DNA of 64,000 nucleotides from an uncultured Lachnospiraceae bacterium (GTDB taxonomy: Bacteria > Bacillota > Clostridia > Lachnospirales > Lachnospiraceae): NCBI GenBank assembly GCA_902762905.1, contig CACWQE010000015.1:52430-116429 (forward strand), read 5' to 3'. Below are positions 1 to 7,892 of this stretch, piece by piece. Position 1 is the first letter of the stretch, and each line of letters begins with the position of its first letter. The position numbers and the translations under genes are program-made. Under the pieces are notes generated by a model that was not told the DNA's origin, made no database searches, and worked only from the letters and a program-made list of their open reading frames with translations.

Positions 1-44
1 ACGGCTCGGGGCGTTTGCCCCTTACCGTTTCGGCTGTTTTCCGT

Positions 45-284
45 CTATGCGTTTAATGCTTCGTAAATATCCATTCCTAAATCATTTCTTATCTGTTCGT
101 CTTTCATTGCTACCATAAAGAAACAATTTGTTAATATTCCTACTTTTACCTGTTCCCACTCTTCACGACTTAATCCTTTTTCCTCTGCCTTTTCGGCTAA
201 CATTGTCATAACCTCTTGTGCTTTATCGTTGTTTGTAAGAATATCTGCTATTTTACCTACCGTTTCCTGTGTTCTCTTCATCAT
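45..284 (-). CDS. Small hypothetical element protein (79 aa)
   Basis: A mostly helical, acidic 79-residue protein that I do not recognise. It starts at an ATG seven bases behind a good ribosome site (GGAGG) and is the first gene downstream of a promoter whose spacer holds a palindromic operator (323-351). It reads away from the rest of the operon toward the unseen left part of the element, so it may open a second transcription unit. No function can be assigned. Confidence 0.6.
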   Translation of the reverse strand: MMKRTQETVGKIADILTNNDKAQEVMTMLAEKAEEKGLSREEWEQVKVGILTNCFFMVAMKDEQIRNDLGMDIYEALNA

Positions 285-322
285 ATCTTTATTACCTCCG
301 TCTGTTTTCCTTTGATGATTAT

Positions 323-413
323 ATTATATACTTCCGTAAGTATAAAAACAACCCGGTAAAATAAACAAATATACTTCCGTAAGATTGTGCAATATGTATA
401 CTTCCGTAAGATT
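323..413 (-). promoter_or_regulatory. Leftward promoter with three copies of a palindromic operator
   Basis: Read on the minus strand, TTGTTT (346-351), a 17-bp spacer and TATAAT (323-328) form a promoter for the 45-284 gene. A 16-bp palindrome, ATACTTACGGAAGTAT (328-343), fills the spacer. Two further copies of its first 13 plus-strand bases (ATACTTCCGTAAG) lie at 371-383 and 398-410. A related 15-bp copy lies at 7746-7760 upstream of the replication gene. Operator placement in the spacer suggests repression, probably by an element-encoded XRE protein (inference). Confidence 0.6.
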
Positions 414-699
414 ATTTCTTTTTATCTTCCATCTCCTGCCGTTTTTCTTTCAGATATTCCAAATACTCGCCGTATGTCATTCCCGGAGGGGTTATTTTCT
501 TCTGTTGTTCCTGTGCCTGCTGCACCTTTTGGCTTAATACTGCTGCCTTTGATACTTTTTTGGGTTCTTCTTGTTTCGGTGGCTCTACTGCTACTATCCC
601 TAACCGCCTTGCCTGTCGGTTCGGCTTTGCGGTATTGTATGTAATCTTGTTTTCCTGTCTAAACTGTGGTTTCTTCCTCTTTGTCTTTTTCTTTGCCAT
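412..699 (-). CDS. Small highly basic hypothetical protein (95 aa)
   Basis: A Lys/Arg/Gln-rich protein: its first 35 residues are strongly basic, with a KKKTKRKK stretch, and it ends in a charged helix. This suggests nucleic-acid binding, but no family is recognised. The start follows AAAGGAG. Its 5' end overlaps the zinc-ribbon gene 659-913 by 41 bases, as is common in this compact operon. Its stop codon lies inside the third operator copy. Confidence 0.55.
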   Translation of the reverse strand: MAKKKTKRKKPQFRQENKITYNTAKPNRQARRLGIVAVEPPKQEEPKKVSKAAVLSQKVQQAQEQQKKITPPGMTYGEYLEYLKEKRQEMEDKKK

Positions 700-913
700 G
701 CGTACCGCTCCTTTCTAAATCCTCTGCAATCTCTAACAGACTTTCCATACACTCCTTTATATTCGTGTCGGTCCCTGCCGTAATACTTAGTACGTTGCTT
801 ATCTGCTTTAATCTTTTTATCTGTTCTGGGTCAACTGCTGCCCTTTGCAAACACTCGGGGCAGACTTCCACGACCTCCAACGCTTTTTTACCGCATATAT
901 GGCATTTACTCAT
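659..913 (-). CDS. Small zinc-ribbon-like protein (84 aa)
   Basis: The N-terminus carries CxxC (CHIC, residues 4-7) and a second CxxC (CPEC, about 18-21), forming a likely four-cysteine zinc knuckle, followed by helices and an acidic/basic tail. Such proteins are common in phage early operons. The target is unknown. The start is preceded by AAGGGG. It overlaps the next gene (412-699). Confidence 0.55.
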   Translation of the reverse strand: MSKCHICGKKALEVVEVCPECLQRAAVDPEQIKRLKQISNVLSITAGTDTNIKECMESLLEIAEDLERSGTHGKEKDKEEETTV

Positions 914-917
914 ATTA

Positions 918-1106
918 TCAACCCCTTATTTCTAATCCTGCTGCCACTCCACACGCTATTAAATAACTCATAAGCAATGTAAAGGCTATAAATGATACTG
1001 TTACGATTATCAGCACTATTAAGGCTTTCTTTAGAAACGGCTTCGCCCTTTCTTTCCACCAATACTTAAATACCGTTTTATAAAACGCTTTGGTTTTCTC
1101 TTTCAT
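918..1106 (-). CDS. Small single-pass membrane protein (62 aa)
   Basis: A basic N-terminal half (residues 1-27) is followed by one hydrophobic segment of about 25 residues (28-54), predicting a single membrane helix with a cytoplasmic N-terminus. The gene overlaps the 3' end of the methyltransferase gene by 29 bases, so it is probably translated from the same message. No family is recognised. Confidence 0.5.
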   Translation of the reverse strand: MKEKTKAFYKTVFKYWWKERAKPFLKKALIVLIIVTVSFIAFTLLMSYLIACGVAAGLEIRG

Positions 1107-2460
1107 CTGCTACCTCCGTCAATATGTCTAATACGTCTAATATCCCCAAATAGACCCTTTCCGCACAAAAGACGCATATACTATTACCTATTGCCTTATA
1201 ACGTGCCGTATCGGCTATTTCGTTGCCGTCCGCTCCGTATCTCGTCCAATCGTCCGGGTATCCCTGTAGGCGTTCGCACTCTACAGGAATCAAACGCCGT
1301 ATGATGTATACAACCTTTTGTACTGCCTTTTTCAGAATATCTTTAATACTCTTAGGCTTGCTATGGATATTTTCCTTTGTCTGCTGTTTATCTGTGCGGA
1401 CCACTAAAGGCGTATCGCCCCTTATAGTGCTATTTTGTTCTGTTGTGAGCGTTCCGCTCGTGTTACTTTCCCTGTATCCGTGGTGTTGGTACGCTTCATA
1501 GAAAACGCTATGTACGTCTGCCGTGGTAAGTGTCGGGCAAGGTCCGTTGACCTTTCCAACTCCTAACCCATTGCTTGCCTTATTCCGGGTTACTTCATCA
1601 CGCAAAGGTATAACGCTTCTTTTTTCTTCGTACATCACACAAGGCGTTTGACCTCCGCCCCTCCCCATATTCTGTACTAATGTTGGGGTTTTATCGGTAA
1701 AGGTTCTTACCACGCTATCAGCGTGTGCAAAATCAAGACCTAAAACCGCCCCCCCTCGGCTACTTTCTGCTCTAATGCTATCCGTAGGTTGTCCGGCAGT
1801 TTCCGCCCTTTGTTCTTTGCTCTTCGGAGTATACCCAAGCAGGCTTTCGGACTTAAATAGTATTTCTCCGGCACGTTGTCCTCCAAAATCTCCGATAAGG
1901 TAGATTCTCTTTCTACGTTGGGGTACTCCCCAATATTGAGCGTCAAGGACTCTCCAAGCGGTGTCAACCTCTCCCCCTCTAACCATTCCTGCGGTTGCCC
2001 ATTTTCCACTTGCAGGCATTGGAATATTGGTTTTTGTGATTTTTTCAAGCACGGTTCTAAAATCCGCTCCGTCCCGACTTGAAAAAGCACCGGGTACGTT
2101 CTCCCAAATAATGAAAGTTGGATATTTTCCATTTGTTGCTAACCTCATTTCTTCTATGATTCTGATTGCTTCAAGGAACAAACCGGACCGGTTGCCCTTT
2201 AATCCCTTTCTTGCCCCTGCGATACTCAAATCTTGGCAAGGACTACCGAAAGTAATTATATCTACGGGTTGTATCTCATTCCCTTTTAATTCCGTCACGC
2301 TTCCAACGTGCATTACTTCCGGGAAACGATACCTTGTTATATCTATGCAACTCGGCTCTATCTCGGCGGCCCAAATCGGCTTTATTCTGCCTGTGAGGGT
2401 TGCTGCATAGCAGAAACCGCCGATACCGTCAAACAGGCTGCCTAATGTCAATTCTCGCAA
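1078..2460 (-). CDS. DNA (cytosine-5-)-methyltransferase
   Basis: The protein transfers a methyl group from S-adenosylmethionine to C5 of cytosine in DNA. Class motifs appear in order: motif I (SLFDGIGGF) at the N-terminus, motif IV with the catalytic cysteine (GSPCQDLS, about residue 77), motif VI (ENV), motif VIII (QRRKRIYLIG), a long variable target-recognition region, and motifs IX/X at the C-terminus (ECERLQGYP, AIGNS). I prefer a TTG start at 2460 because AAAGGGGCGG lies just upstream and phage homologues usually begin MRELTLGSLFDG. An ATG at 2514 would add 18 residues but has no clear ribosome site. No partner restriction enzyme is seen, so it looks like an orphan phage-type enzyme that may mask restriction sites (inference). 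Confidence 0.93.
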   Translation of the reverse strand: MRELTLGSLFDGIGGFCYAATLTGRIKPIWAAEIEPSCIDITRYRFPEVMHVGSVTELKGNEIQPVDIITFGSPCQDLSIAGARKGLKGNRSGLFLEAIRIIEEMRLATNGKYPTFIIWENVPGAFSSRDGADFRTVLEKITKTNIPMPASGKWATAGMVRGGEVDTAWRVLDAQYWGVPQRRKRIYLIGDFGGQRAGEILFKSESLLGYTPKSKEQRAETAGQPTDSIRAESSRGGAVLGLDFAHADSVVRTFTDKTPTLVQNMGRGGGQTPCVMYEEKRSVIPLRDEVTRNKASNGLGVGKVNGPCPTLTTADVHSVFYEAYQHHGYRESNTSGTLTTEQNSTIRGDTPLVVRTDKQQTKENIHSKPKSIKDILKKAVQKVVYIIRRLIPVECERLQGYPDDWTRYGADGNEIADTARYKAIGNSICVFCAERVYLGILDVLDILTEVADERENQSVL

Positions 2461-2569
2461 TGTTACCGCCCCTTTCGTTGAATCCATAGCAGAAAATTTG
2501 TTATCTCGCTGCATACCGCCGTAATAATATCTGCTATGATTCCTATTGTCTTATCTCTTAATTTTGTTT

Positions 2570-2896
2570 TCATTCCTGCCAATCCTCCAATTTCTTAACT
2601 CTTGCCTGTAAATTGGCTATTGTGGTTTTCATTTCCTCAATCTGATAAGGCATTACATCCGTATTCTCAAACATATACAGTACCTCGACCGCTCTATTTA
2701 CGTTGATACCCTGTTTTAATCTTGGTTTCTTCGTCTTTGGGTCAATTTCTGTAAGTCTGTGGTTTTTAAATTTCTTTTTCGGCTGTTGTGTCGGTCCTGG
2801 CATTGCTTTTTTCATCATACTGTAGTATGGAATCCCTGCCCCGGCTAATCCGTCAAGTCGCACTCCGCAACCCTCCCTCTGCTGTGTCGGTGTCAA
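2570..2896 (-). CDS. Hypothetical element protein (up to 108 aa)
   Basis: The middle is basic and proline/lysine-rich (QPKKKFKNH) and the C-terminus is a short coiled coil (about residues 82-106). The 5' end overlaps the next gene upstream by 44 bases. An internal ATG pair at about residue 27 (MMKKAMPGP) may be the true start. No known family is recognised. Confidence 0.45.
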   Translation of the reverse strand: MTPTQQREGCGVRLDGLAGAGIPYYSMMKKAMPGPTQQPKKKFKNHRLTEIDPKTKKPRLKQGINVNRAVEVLYMFENTDVMPYQIEEMKTTIANLQARVKKLEDWQE

Positions 2897-3218
2897 TGCC
2901 CTGTACTGCTGCCGTTTTGGCTTCCTGTTGTAACTTTTCCCAAATAATCGGTAATAATAATTTCGGTGTTATCATCATGTGTATGGTGCTTGGTGCTTCC
3001 GTGATTTTTTCGCACATATACACAAAGAGCAATCCAGCGTTTGCTTCTCCCTCCCAATCGGGATTCTCCGCCCTTGATTTCCTGTAAAGTGGTGTCTTTT
3101 CGTACTTCTCGCCCAACTCCTTAATAATTTCTATTGAACGGTCTGTAAAAATTACCTCTCCGCTTTCCTTAATCTCTGTTATTGTCAATAACTCAATCAC
3201 TAAATCCTTTTCGCTCAT
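2853..3218 (-). CDS. Hypothetical element protein (121 aa)
   Basis: A soluble 121-residue protein that I cannot assign to a family. The start is well supported: AGGAGGG lies seven bases upstream, and the ATG overlaps the stop of the RecU-like gene by four bases, implying translational coupling. Its place in the replication/recombination cluster suggests an accessory role, which is inference only. Confidence 0.6.
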   Translation of the reverse strand: MSEKDLVIELLTITEIKESGEVIFTDRSIEIIKELGEKYEKTPLYRKSRAENPDWEGEANAGLLFVYMCEKITEAPSTIHMMITPKLLLPIIWEKLQQEAKTAAVQGIDTDTAEGGLRSAT

Positions 3219-3841
3219 TCTTTCCCTCCTGTTTCCGTTTTTCCTCTTTGTCTTAAATACCTGTCAAGGAAGTGTACCGCTCCGTCAAACTTTACCTTGT
3301 ACTCTTCTATGTCCTCCGGCTTTAGATACTGTCTGCCGTACATTTCTTTCATATCACGCCATATATTCCAAGGAATAAAGAAAAAATCATCTTGGATACA
3401 GATACAAACGCCACACAATGCCCCTATCCTGTTGTGCTTTTCTAATACGTCCATTTGCGTATCCGTAAGCACATTCCGGGTTATCCTGTCTTTGGTTGTC
3501 CTTTTGGCTTCAAATACAATCGACCGACCTCCGTATAAGGTCCCTTGAAAGTCGGGTTGTGCGTGTTTGCTGAAACGCCCGGTAAACTCTCCTGTCCTGT
3601 GATTCTTGCTTGTTACCTTGAAAGGCTCGGGCGTTTTGTCTATTGTGGCTATGCCGTGCTGTTCGTACATCTTGCACCCGGCTAATATCTCATTTTCAAA
3701 ATGTTGACCTTGGGCGTTGTTTATGCGGTTCTTGTATTGGCGTTTCAACTTTTCCTCGTCTACGGGGTTTTCTCTTGCCTGCTGCCACTTTTTCAACTCT
3801 TTTTCTGTGTCCGAATCGGTCACATTTCCTTGATTTATCAA
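3215..3841 (-). CDS. recU: RecU-like Holliday-junction resolvase
   Basis: The core matches the RecU/VRR-type nuclease fold: an early Glu (FENEI), then a PDFQG motif and FEAKRT about 17 residues later, giving the D...ExK metal-binding signature, with a C-terminal region ending in the FDRYL-like helix. It should cleave branched recombination or replication intermediates. A TTG start at 3841 is chosen because AAAGGAG sits eight bases upstream and the codon overlaps the preceding stop (TTGA). A TTG at 3874 would add 11 residues without a ribosome site. The product is about 208 residues, normal for RecU. Confidence 0.78.
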   Translation of the reverse strand: MINQGNVTDSDTEKELKKWQQARENPVDEEKLKRQYKNRINNAQGQHFENEILAGCKMYEQHGIATIDKTPEPFKVTSKNHRTGEFTGRFSKHAQPDFQGTLYGGRSIVFEAKRTTKDRITRNVLTDTQMDVLEKHNRIGALCGVCICIQDDFFFIPWNIWRDMKEMYGRQYLKPEDIEEYKVKFDGAVHFLDRYLRQRGKTETGGKE

Positions 3842-4089
3842 TGGTTTTCGCTCCTTTCTGTCAACTCTTTCCAAGGTATCAACCTCATACGCTTCTTTCC
3901 GTCCAATTCATAGATAAAAGATACTGTGCCGTTCTTTAAACTGTGTTCCGTGATAATATCCGTTATCCTCATTTCTGCCGTTCCTAATTTCCTTGGGTAG
4001 CCTGTAATAGCCATTCCTTCAACTATTGCTACCTCGACAATATCGCCTATCTCATAAGGGCAATGTGCCATAAATACCGCCTGCTGCAT
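3838..4089 (-). CDS. Hypothetical small protein (83 aa)
   Basis: A beta-rich 83-residue protein; the segment around residues 12-45 (YEIGDIVEVAIVEG) resembles a small barrel such as those found in phage accessory proteins. No family is recognised. It starts behind AAAGGAG, ends in a four-base overlap with the RecU-like gene and begins one base after the ASCH gene's stop. Confidence 0.55.
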   Translation of the reverse strand: MQQAVFMAHCPYEIGDIVEVAIVEGMAITGYPRKLGTAEMRITDIITEHSLKNGTVSFIYELDGKKRMRLIPWKELTERSENH

Positions 4090-4090
4090 A

Positions 4091-4408
4091 TTAACAACCG
4101 CTCCTTTCCGTAATCTGATGTATTTTAAGGGTGTAATACTCTTTCCCTTTTTCTGCTCCCCATTCTTCCCGACCCGTCTTTATATCTAAACTGCACTCTG
4201 CTATAAACTCGGGTCTACTGCTGCCGTATCCGTTTCTAAAACGGATTTTCTTAATGTCCATTCCTGTTGGTATGTATGAGTTGGGGTACATTTCAAATAT
4301 TTTCTTAAACCGGACCATATAATACGGCTTTATCTCTCTGTATTCCTCTCCCTTTTCCCCGGAGAGAATCATATTAAACCATTTCCCCATTATCGGAAGT
4401 GTCAGCAT
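4091..4408 (-). CDS. ASCH-domain protein
   Basis: The N-terminus (LPIMGKWFNMILSGEKGEEY followed by REIKPYY) matches the opening of ASCH domains, a PUA-like fold that binds RNA or modified nucleotides; some relatives hydrolyse modified cytidines. The 105-residue length is that of a stand-alone domain. The start follows AAGGAGGG and overlaps the exonuclease gene by 35 bases. Its neighbours handle DNA and modified bases, which fits, but no substrate can be read from sequence. Confidence 0.75.
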   Translation of the reverse strand: MLTLPIMGKWFNMILSGEKGEEYREIKPYYMVRFKKIFEMYPNSYIPTGMDIKKIRFRNGYGSSRPEFIAECSLDIKTGREEWGAEKGKEYYTLKIHQITERSGC

Positions 4409-4925
4409 TTTGTACCCTCCTTTCTGCTTCCTCTGTCATTTTCTTATAGCAATACAGGGTTGCTTTTACGTCCTCTAAGGAATCGTGAGCCTTAAACTCG
4501 TAACCGTAGTATTTTGCACACTTGGTAAGGCTCTGCCACCTATAATTACCGTGGTAACTATCCCATTCGCCGTAAATCTCTGCAAAGGCAAGCATAGGGT
4601 CAAACCATTTCTTACGGTCTACCTCAATGCCGTATGCTCTTAAAAAACTATCCTCAAAGGCGTAATTGTAGGCTATTACATAATCTGCCCGGTTGAGAAT
4701 ATCAAGTACCGTAGGCACATATCTTTCAAACGGCAACTCATTAGCGACCATTAAAGGCGTAATGCCGTGTACTCTCTGTGCGTCCTCCCAACTGTCTTTA
4801 CTGTTTGGTCTGCAATACGCATTAAGCAGGGTGTTGTATTCTTCGTCTATGATTGATACCTGCAATACTTCATCTTCCCCGGCTTTAAATCCTGTTGTTT
4901 CAAAATCAATTATTGCTATCATCAT
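4374..4925 (-). CDS. DnaQ/RNase T-type 3'-5' exonuclease
   Basis: The DEDDh exonuclease signatures are complete: DFETTG at residues 7-12, an N-x-x-F-E-D segment (YNYAFEDSFL, about 95-104) and HDSLEDVKATL near residue 147 with the catalytic His and Asp. At 183 residues it is a stand-alone proofreading-type or RNase T-like enzyme. GGAGG lies just before the ATG, and the gene overlaps the PP-loop gene's end by 20 bases. A role in element replication or in processing nucleic-acid ends is likely. Confidence 0.85.
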   Translation of the reverse strand: MMIAIIDFETTGFKAGEDEVLQVSIIDEEYNTLLNAYCRPNSKDSWEDAQRVHGITPLMVANELPFERYVPTVLDILNRADYVIAYNYAFEDSFLRAYGIEVDRKKWFDPMLAFAEIYGEWDSYHGNYRWQSLTKCAKYYGYEFKAHDSLEDVKATLYCYKKMTEEAERRVQNADTSDNGEMV

Positions 4926-6042
4926 CTATTACCTCCGTTCTCTTCATTCCAACTTTTATTTTTTCTTTTAGCAATATTTCCCTTGTACGCTCGTTTCCGT
5001 ATATTCCCATATAATCTATGTCTTTATAATAAATAATCCCCAAATTATGGATATTGAGCCATTCTATCACAAACCAGTAACCTAATCCGTTATTGCTCGG
5101 CTTCCAATATCCGTCCTCTCCAAACTCTCCGCCCCTTAATACATAATCCGCAATTCTTGGTTCTTTTATCTGTAGTGTCGCTATGCGTTCCTTATCCTGT
5201 GTTATTCCGAAAAGGCAAAATACGCAACCTGTCCTCATGCAACCTGTTGTACGATATTTACACGTTTTGTCATCAAAAATAACTTTTCCATACGCTTGAG
5301 CGATTTCTAAATTGTTTTCTTTGATATATTGCAGTACGTCATTTTCCGTCCAAAATGACATTGGATTACTTACAGGATTTTTCATTTCAAATCCATTACA
5401 TCCGTTTTTCATCCATTGTTGCTTACGGAATCTGCTTTCTTCTGCCATTGTGCCAATAAATGGTTTTTTGTCATTTTTCTTTGCAAACGCTTTAGCAGGC
5501 TTTTTTTTCATAACATTGCAGCACATATGCGATATTTCAAACGGTGCATTAAGTAAAAAACCCCATTTTTCTTGATTGTAAAGGCTTTTTCTCCCCTCTT
5601 TGTCAACTGCCGTTCCTTGTAATTTTGCTAATCTGTATGAATAATATCCTTTCCCCGATTTCAAGCCTTTTCTTGCCTGTGAAACACACTCGGCAACTTC
5701 TTTACTGATAACAGGGTATCCATACTTTAGTAAAACCTCTCTAAAGTTCATCTCTGGTCTTATAGTGGTTACATTTTCTTTGCTTCTTGCAAATATCCCT
5801 ACCGATGGATATTCGAGACCCGTATTTACAAATACCGCTTCTATTTCGGGATACATTTCACGGACTATATGGAGTAGCACTGTGCTGTCCTTTCCTCCGC
5901 TGAAAGATATGTATACTCCGTCCTCCCCATACTCATTAACCCAACCTCTTATCCTCGATTGCGTCATTCTGATTTTTATATCAAGCGGTATACTCTGCAT
6001 AATTTTTAAATCATTCTCACTATGTTTGTATCCTGCTGTCAT
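4906..6042 (-). CDS. Phosphoadenosine-phosphosulfate-reductase-family PP-loop protein
   Basis: An ATP-pyrophosphatase loop, SGGKDS, sits at residues 48-53, followed by the EAVFVNTGLEYP strand typical of PAPS reductase/DndC relatives. Near residue 270 there is a cysteine cluster (CKYRTTGCMRTGCVFC) likely to bind an iron-sulfur centre or zinc. Phages often carry such genes; the true substrate (sulfate activation versus nucleic-acid thiolation) is unknown. I see no other dnd genes. The start has GGAGG nine bases upstream. Confidence 0.82.
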   Translation of the reverse strand: MTAGYKHSENDLKIMQSIPLDIKIRMTQSRIRGWVNEYGEDGVYISFSGGKDSTVLLHIVREMYPEIEAVFVNTGLEYPSVGIFARSKENVTTIRPEMNFREVLLKYGYPVISKEVAECVSQARKGLKSGKGYYSYRLAKLQGTAVDKEGRKSLYNQEKWGFLLNAPFEISHMCCNVMKKKPAKAFAKKNDKKPFIGTMAEESRFRKQQWMKNGCNGFEMKNPVSNPMSFWTENDVLQYIKENNLEIAQAYGKVIFDDKTCKYRTTGCMRTGCVFCLFGITQDKERIATLQIKEPRIADYVLRGGEFGEDGYWKPSNNGLGYWFVIEWLNIHNLGIIYYKDIDYMGIYGNERTREILLKEKIKVGMKRTEVIDDDSNN

Positions 6043-6045
6043 TTT

Positions 6046-6858
6046 CTACCTCCGTTCCATTTTCCGCTGATGATAAAACATATACTGTTGTACGATACCC
6101 TCAAATCCCTTGTAACGGTCCCTGTCAAAGTTTCCGTTGTACTCGGTATCTATGATTCTCTTTATCCATGTGTCAACCGGGAATGTGTCTATTTTGTGGT
6201 ATCCGAAAAGTGCTATACAGTTCGCCACCTTATCCCCGACCCCTGTTAATCTCTTCAAGTATGTTACTGCACAATCTCCGCATAACAGGTAAGGCATTGA
6301 TAAATCTATTTCGTGATTGGCAACCATTCTTACGGTATCCGCTATGTACTTTGCCCTGTATCCAAATCCCATACTTTCCAACTCTTCCTTTAGCCTGTAG
6401 TTCCTGTATAAGGTTTCCGAATCCGGGAACGTGTAATAATTTGTATCCGCTATCCTGCTGCCGTATGTACTGCATAATCGCTCTATCAACTGCTTAATCC
6501 TCGGTATCTGCATTTGTTGGCTCGTAATAAAGGTTATAAGCATTTCCCAAGGGTCTTGTTTTAATATCCTTATCCCGCTGCCTGCCCGTACTGCTGCCGT
6601 GAGGTAATCATCTTTGCTTTGCTCTATAGTGTCCTTGTATATCCTGTAATCTGTCTTTAGGTCAAAGTATTCCTCCCAAATCTCCTTAAACTCTTCCTCG
6701 GTGCAATTAAGGTTAATCGTGTCAAGTGTCTGTGCCACTCTTAAAACCCTGTTATGTGCCACAATATCAAAGGTCATAGCGTCCAACTCATGCCAACGGA
6801 AGCATTGCCCGGAATCCGCTATCTGCTTTAGTTCAAAATCTCTTACTTTTATTACCAT
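6046..6858 (-). CDS. 8-oxoguanine DNA glycosylase-like (OGG/HhH-GPD) protein
   Basis: The C-terminal half contains the helix-hairpin-helix GPD motif (LTGVGDKVANCIALFG) with Lys210 in the position of the catalytic lysine of OGG enzymes and Asp229 (PVDTW) as the catalytic aspartate. The N-terminal part (GQCFRW, ITSQQMQIPRI) also follows the OGG pattern, and 270 residues is a normal length. It should excise oxidised guanine from DNA. A glycosylase inside a phage-like operon, beside a methyltransferase and PP-loop enzyme, is noteworthy. Confidence 0.85.
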   Translation of the reverse strand: MVIKVRDFELKQIADSGQCFRWHELDAMTFDIVAHNRVLRVAQTLDTINLNCTEEEFKEIWEEYFDLKTDYRIYKDTIEQSKDDYLTAAVRAGSGIRILKQDPWEMLITFITSQQMQIPRIKQLIERLCSTYGSRIADTNYYTFPDSETLYRNYRLKEELESMGFGYRAKYIADTVRMVANHEIDLSMPYLLCGDCAVTYLKRLTGVGDKVANCIALFGYHKIDTFPVDTWIKRIIDTEYNGNFDRDRYKGFEGIVQQYMFYHQRKMERR

Positions 6859-6862
6859 TGCT

Positions 6863-7684
6863 TCAATCCCTCACTTTCCTTAACCGTAGGTAGCAACTCC
6901 ACCCGGTATAATCGTTGTACTGAAAATCTATCTTTGTTGGCTCATATCCCGGGTACTGCTTACGCCACACCTCTTTATCTTCCGGGGTCTTTGCCAATTC
7001 TCGCAATTTTCTAAAACTGTACTTGTGGTCGTTCTTCTTTTCCTTTGGCTTTTCCAAGTTCATAGATGTAGACCACTTCTTACAACCTTTCTTACGCTTG
7101 TTGATATAATTAACCAATCCCTCTATACCGTTTTCGTTCGGCTGCAACCTGTCGCAATTCACGAATCCGATATAGTCAATCTTTTTCCTGTACTCCCTGT
7201 CGTTTGCCTTATTCCAATTTATCCGGGTTGTACTCCACATTAACTCTAAATCATCACGGCTTAACCCTCCGTTTATGATAATGTGGTGGTGGATTCTTAC
7301 CGCCTTGTCCTCGTCCTCTTCGTCCGGGGTGTACTCCGTCACAAGCATATATTTTAAGTCCTGCCCTGTGACCCTCTTCATTCTCCTTTTAACCCTGTCT
7401 AAGTAGTTATGTACGTTCTTTTCCGCTTCCTTTAGGGTCATTGGTAAATGTTCCTCGTTATAGGTTGCTGATATATGTAAATCATCTTCCCCAAAGTTGG
7501 CGTTGGCTATCTGAACAAAACGCCTTTTACTCCGTTTATCATTCAGATTCTTTTGAGCCTGTGAGGATTCCTTTGTTTTTCCTTTTCCTACTTCCGGCAT
7601 ATTGGTAACAGGTACTATGTCAACCTCCAACCATTCCTTACCGCAATAAATCCTCTTTTCTCTGATGAAATTTTTTCTTGCCAT
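6863..7684 (-). CDS. HUH-type rolling-circle replication-associated protein
   Basis: The protein has the HUH metal-binding motif as HHH at residues 132-134 (RIHHHIIING) and a tyrosine motif near residue 195 (LVNYINKRKKG) typical of rolling-circle replication initiators of the ORF2/G2P type found in Firmicutes phages and integrative elements. It would nick one strand at an origin and stay bound through tyrosine. The ATG at 7684 is chosen because AAGGAGAG precedes it; an ATG at 7708 lacks one. Upstream lies an operator-bearing promoter and a candidate antisense RNA (7858-7962), as in copy-number circuits. Confidence 0.8.
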   Translation of the reverse strand: MARKNFIREKRIYCGKEWLEVDIVPVTNMPEVGKGKTKESSQAQKNLNDKRSKRRFVQIANANFGEDDLHISATYNEEHLPMTLKEAEKNVHNYLDRVKRRMKRVTGQDLKYMLVTEYTPDEEDEDKAVRIHHHIIINGGLSRDDLELMWSTTRINWNKANDREYRKKIDYIGFVNCDRLQPNENGIEGLVNYINKRKKGCKKWSTSMNLEKPKEKKNDHKYSFRKLRELAKTPEDKEVWRKQYPGYEPTKIDFQYNDYTGWSCYLRLRKVRD

Positions 7685-7740
7685 TCTATCTCTCCTTATA
7701 CTATCCATGCCTTAATCCTGTATAAGGGTACATCAAATTA

Positions 7741-7769
7741 ACTATATACTCCGTAAGTATATATAATTT
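7741..7769 (-). promoter_or_regulatory. Probable promoter and operator for the replication gene
   Basis: On the minus strand TATAGT (7741-7746) lies 17-19 bp from a weak AT-rich -35 (TTAAAT). The spacer holds a 15-bp variant of the palindrome seen at 328-343 (7746-7760). The layout repeats that at 323-351, suggesting the same repressor. The weak -35 keeps confidence moderate. Confidence 0.45.
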
Positions 7770-7857
7770 AATAATGCCTGTGATGTTAATACCCCATACA
7801 AGGTCCTTAACACGCCCATTTTTATAGCCTTTTTGGCGTGTTTTCAAGGCTTTTTTG

Positions 7858-7886
7858 TTGACTTTTTGCAAGCCTTATAGTATAAT
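7858..7886 (+). promoter_or_regulatory. Rightward promoter for a short RNA
   Basis: TTGACT (7858-7863), a 17-bp spacer and TATAAT (7881-7886) form a near-consensus promoter pointing against all neighbouring genes. A 9-bp inverted repeat (GCCTTATAG at 7872-7880, CTATAAGGC at 7907-7915) straddles the -10 and the expected start near 7893. Confidence 0.6.
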
Positions 7887-7892
7887 TTGAGT

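Noticed and set aside
1740..2132. A 130-codon minus-strand frame inside the methyltransferase gene
   Set aside because: It overlaps conserved methyltransferase motifs in another frame and has no ribosome site.
3838..3874. Longer start for the RecU-like gene at 3874
   Set aside because: It has no ribosome site, while TTG at 3841 has AAAGGAG and a stop/start overlap.
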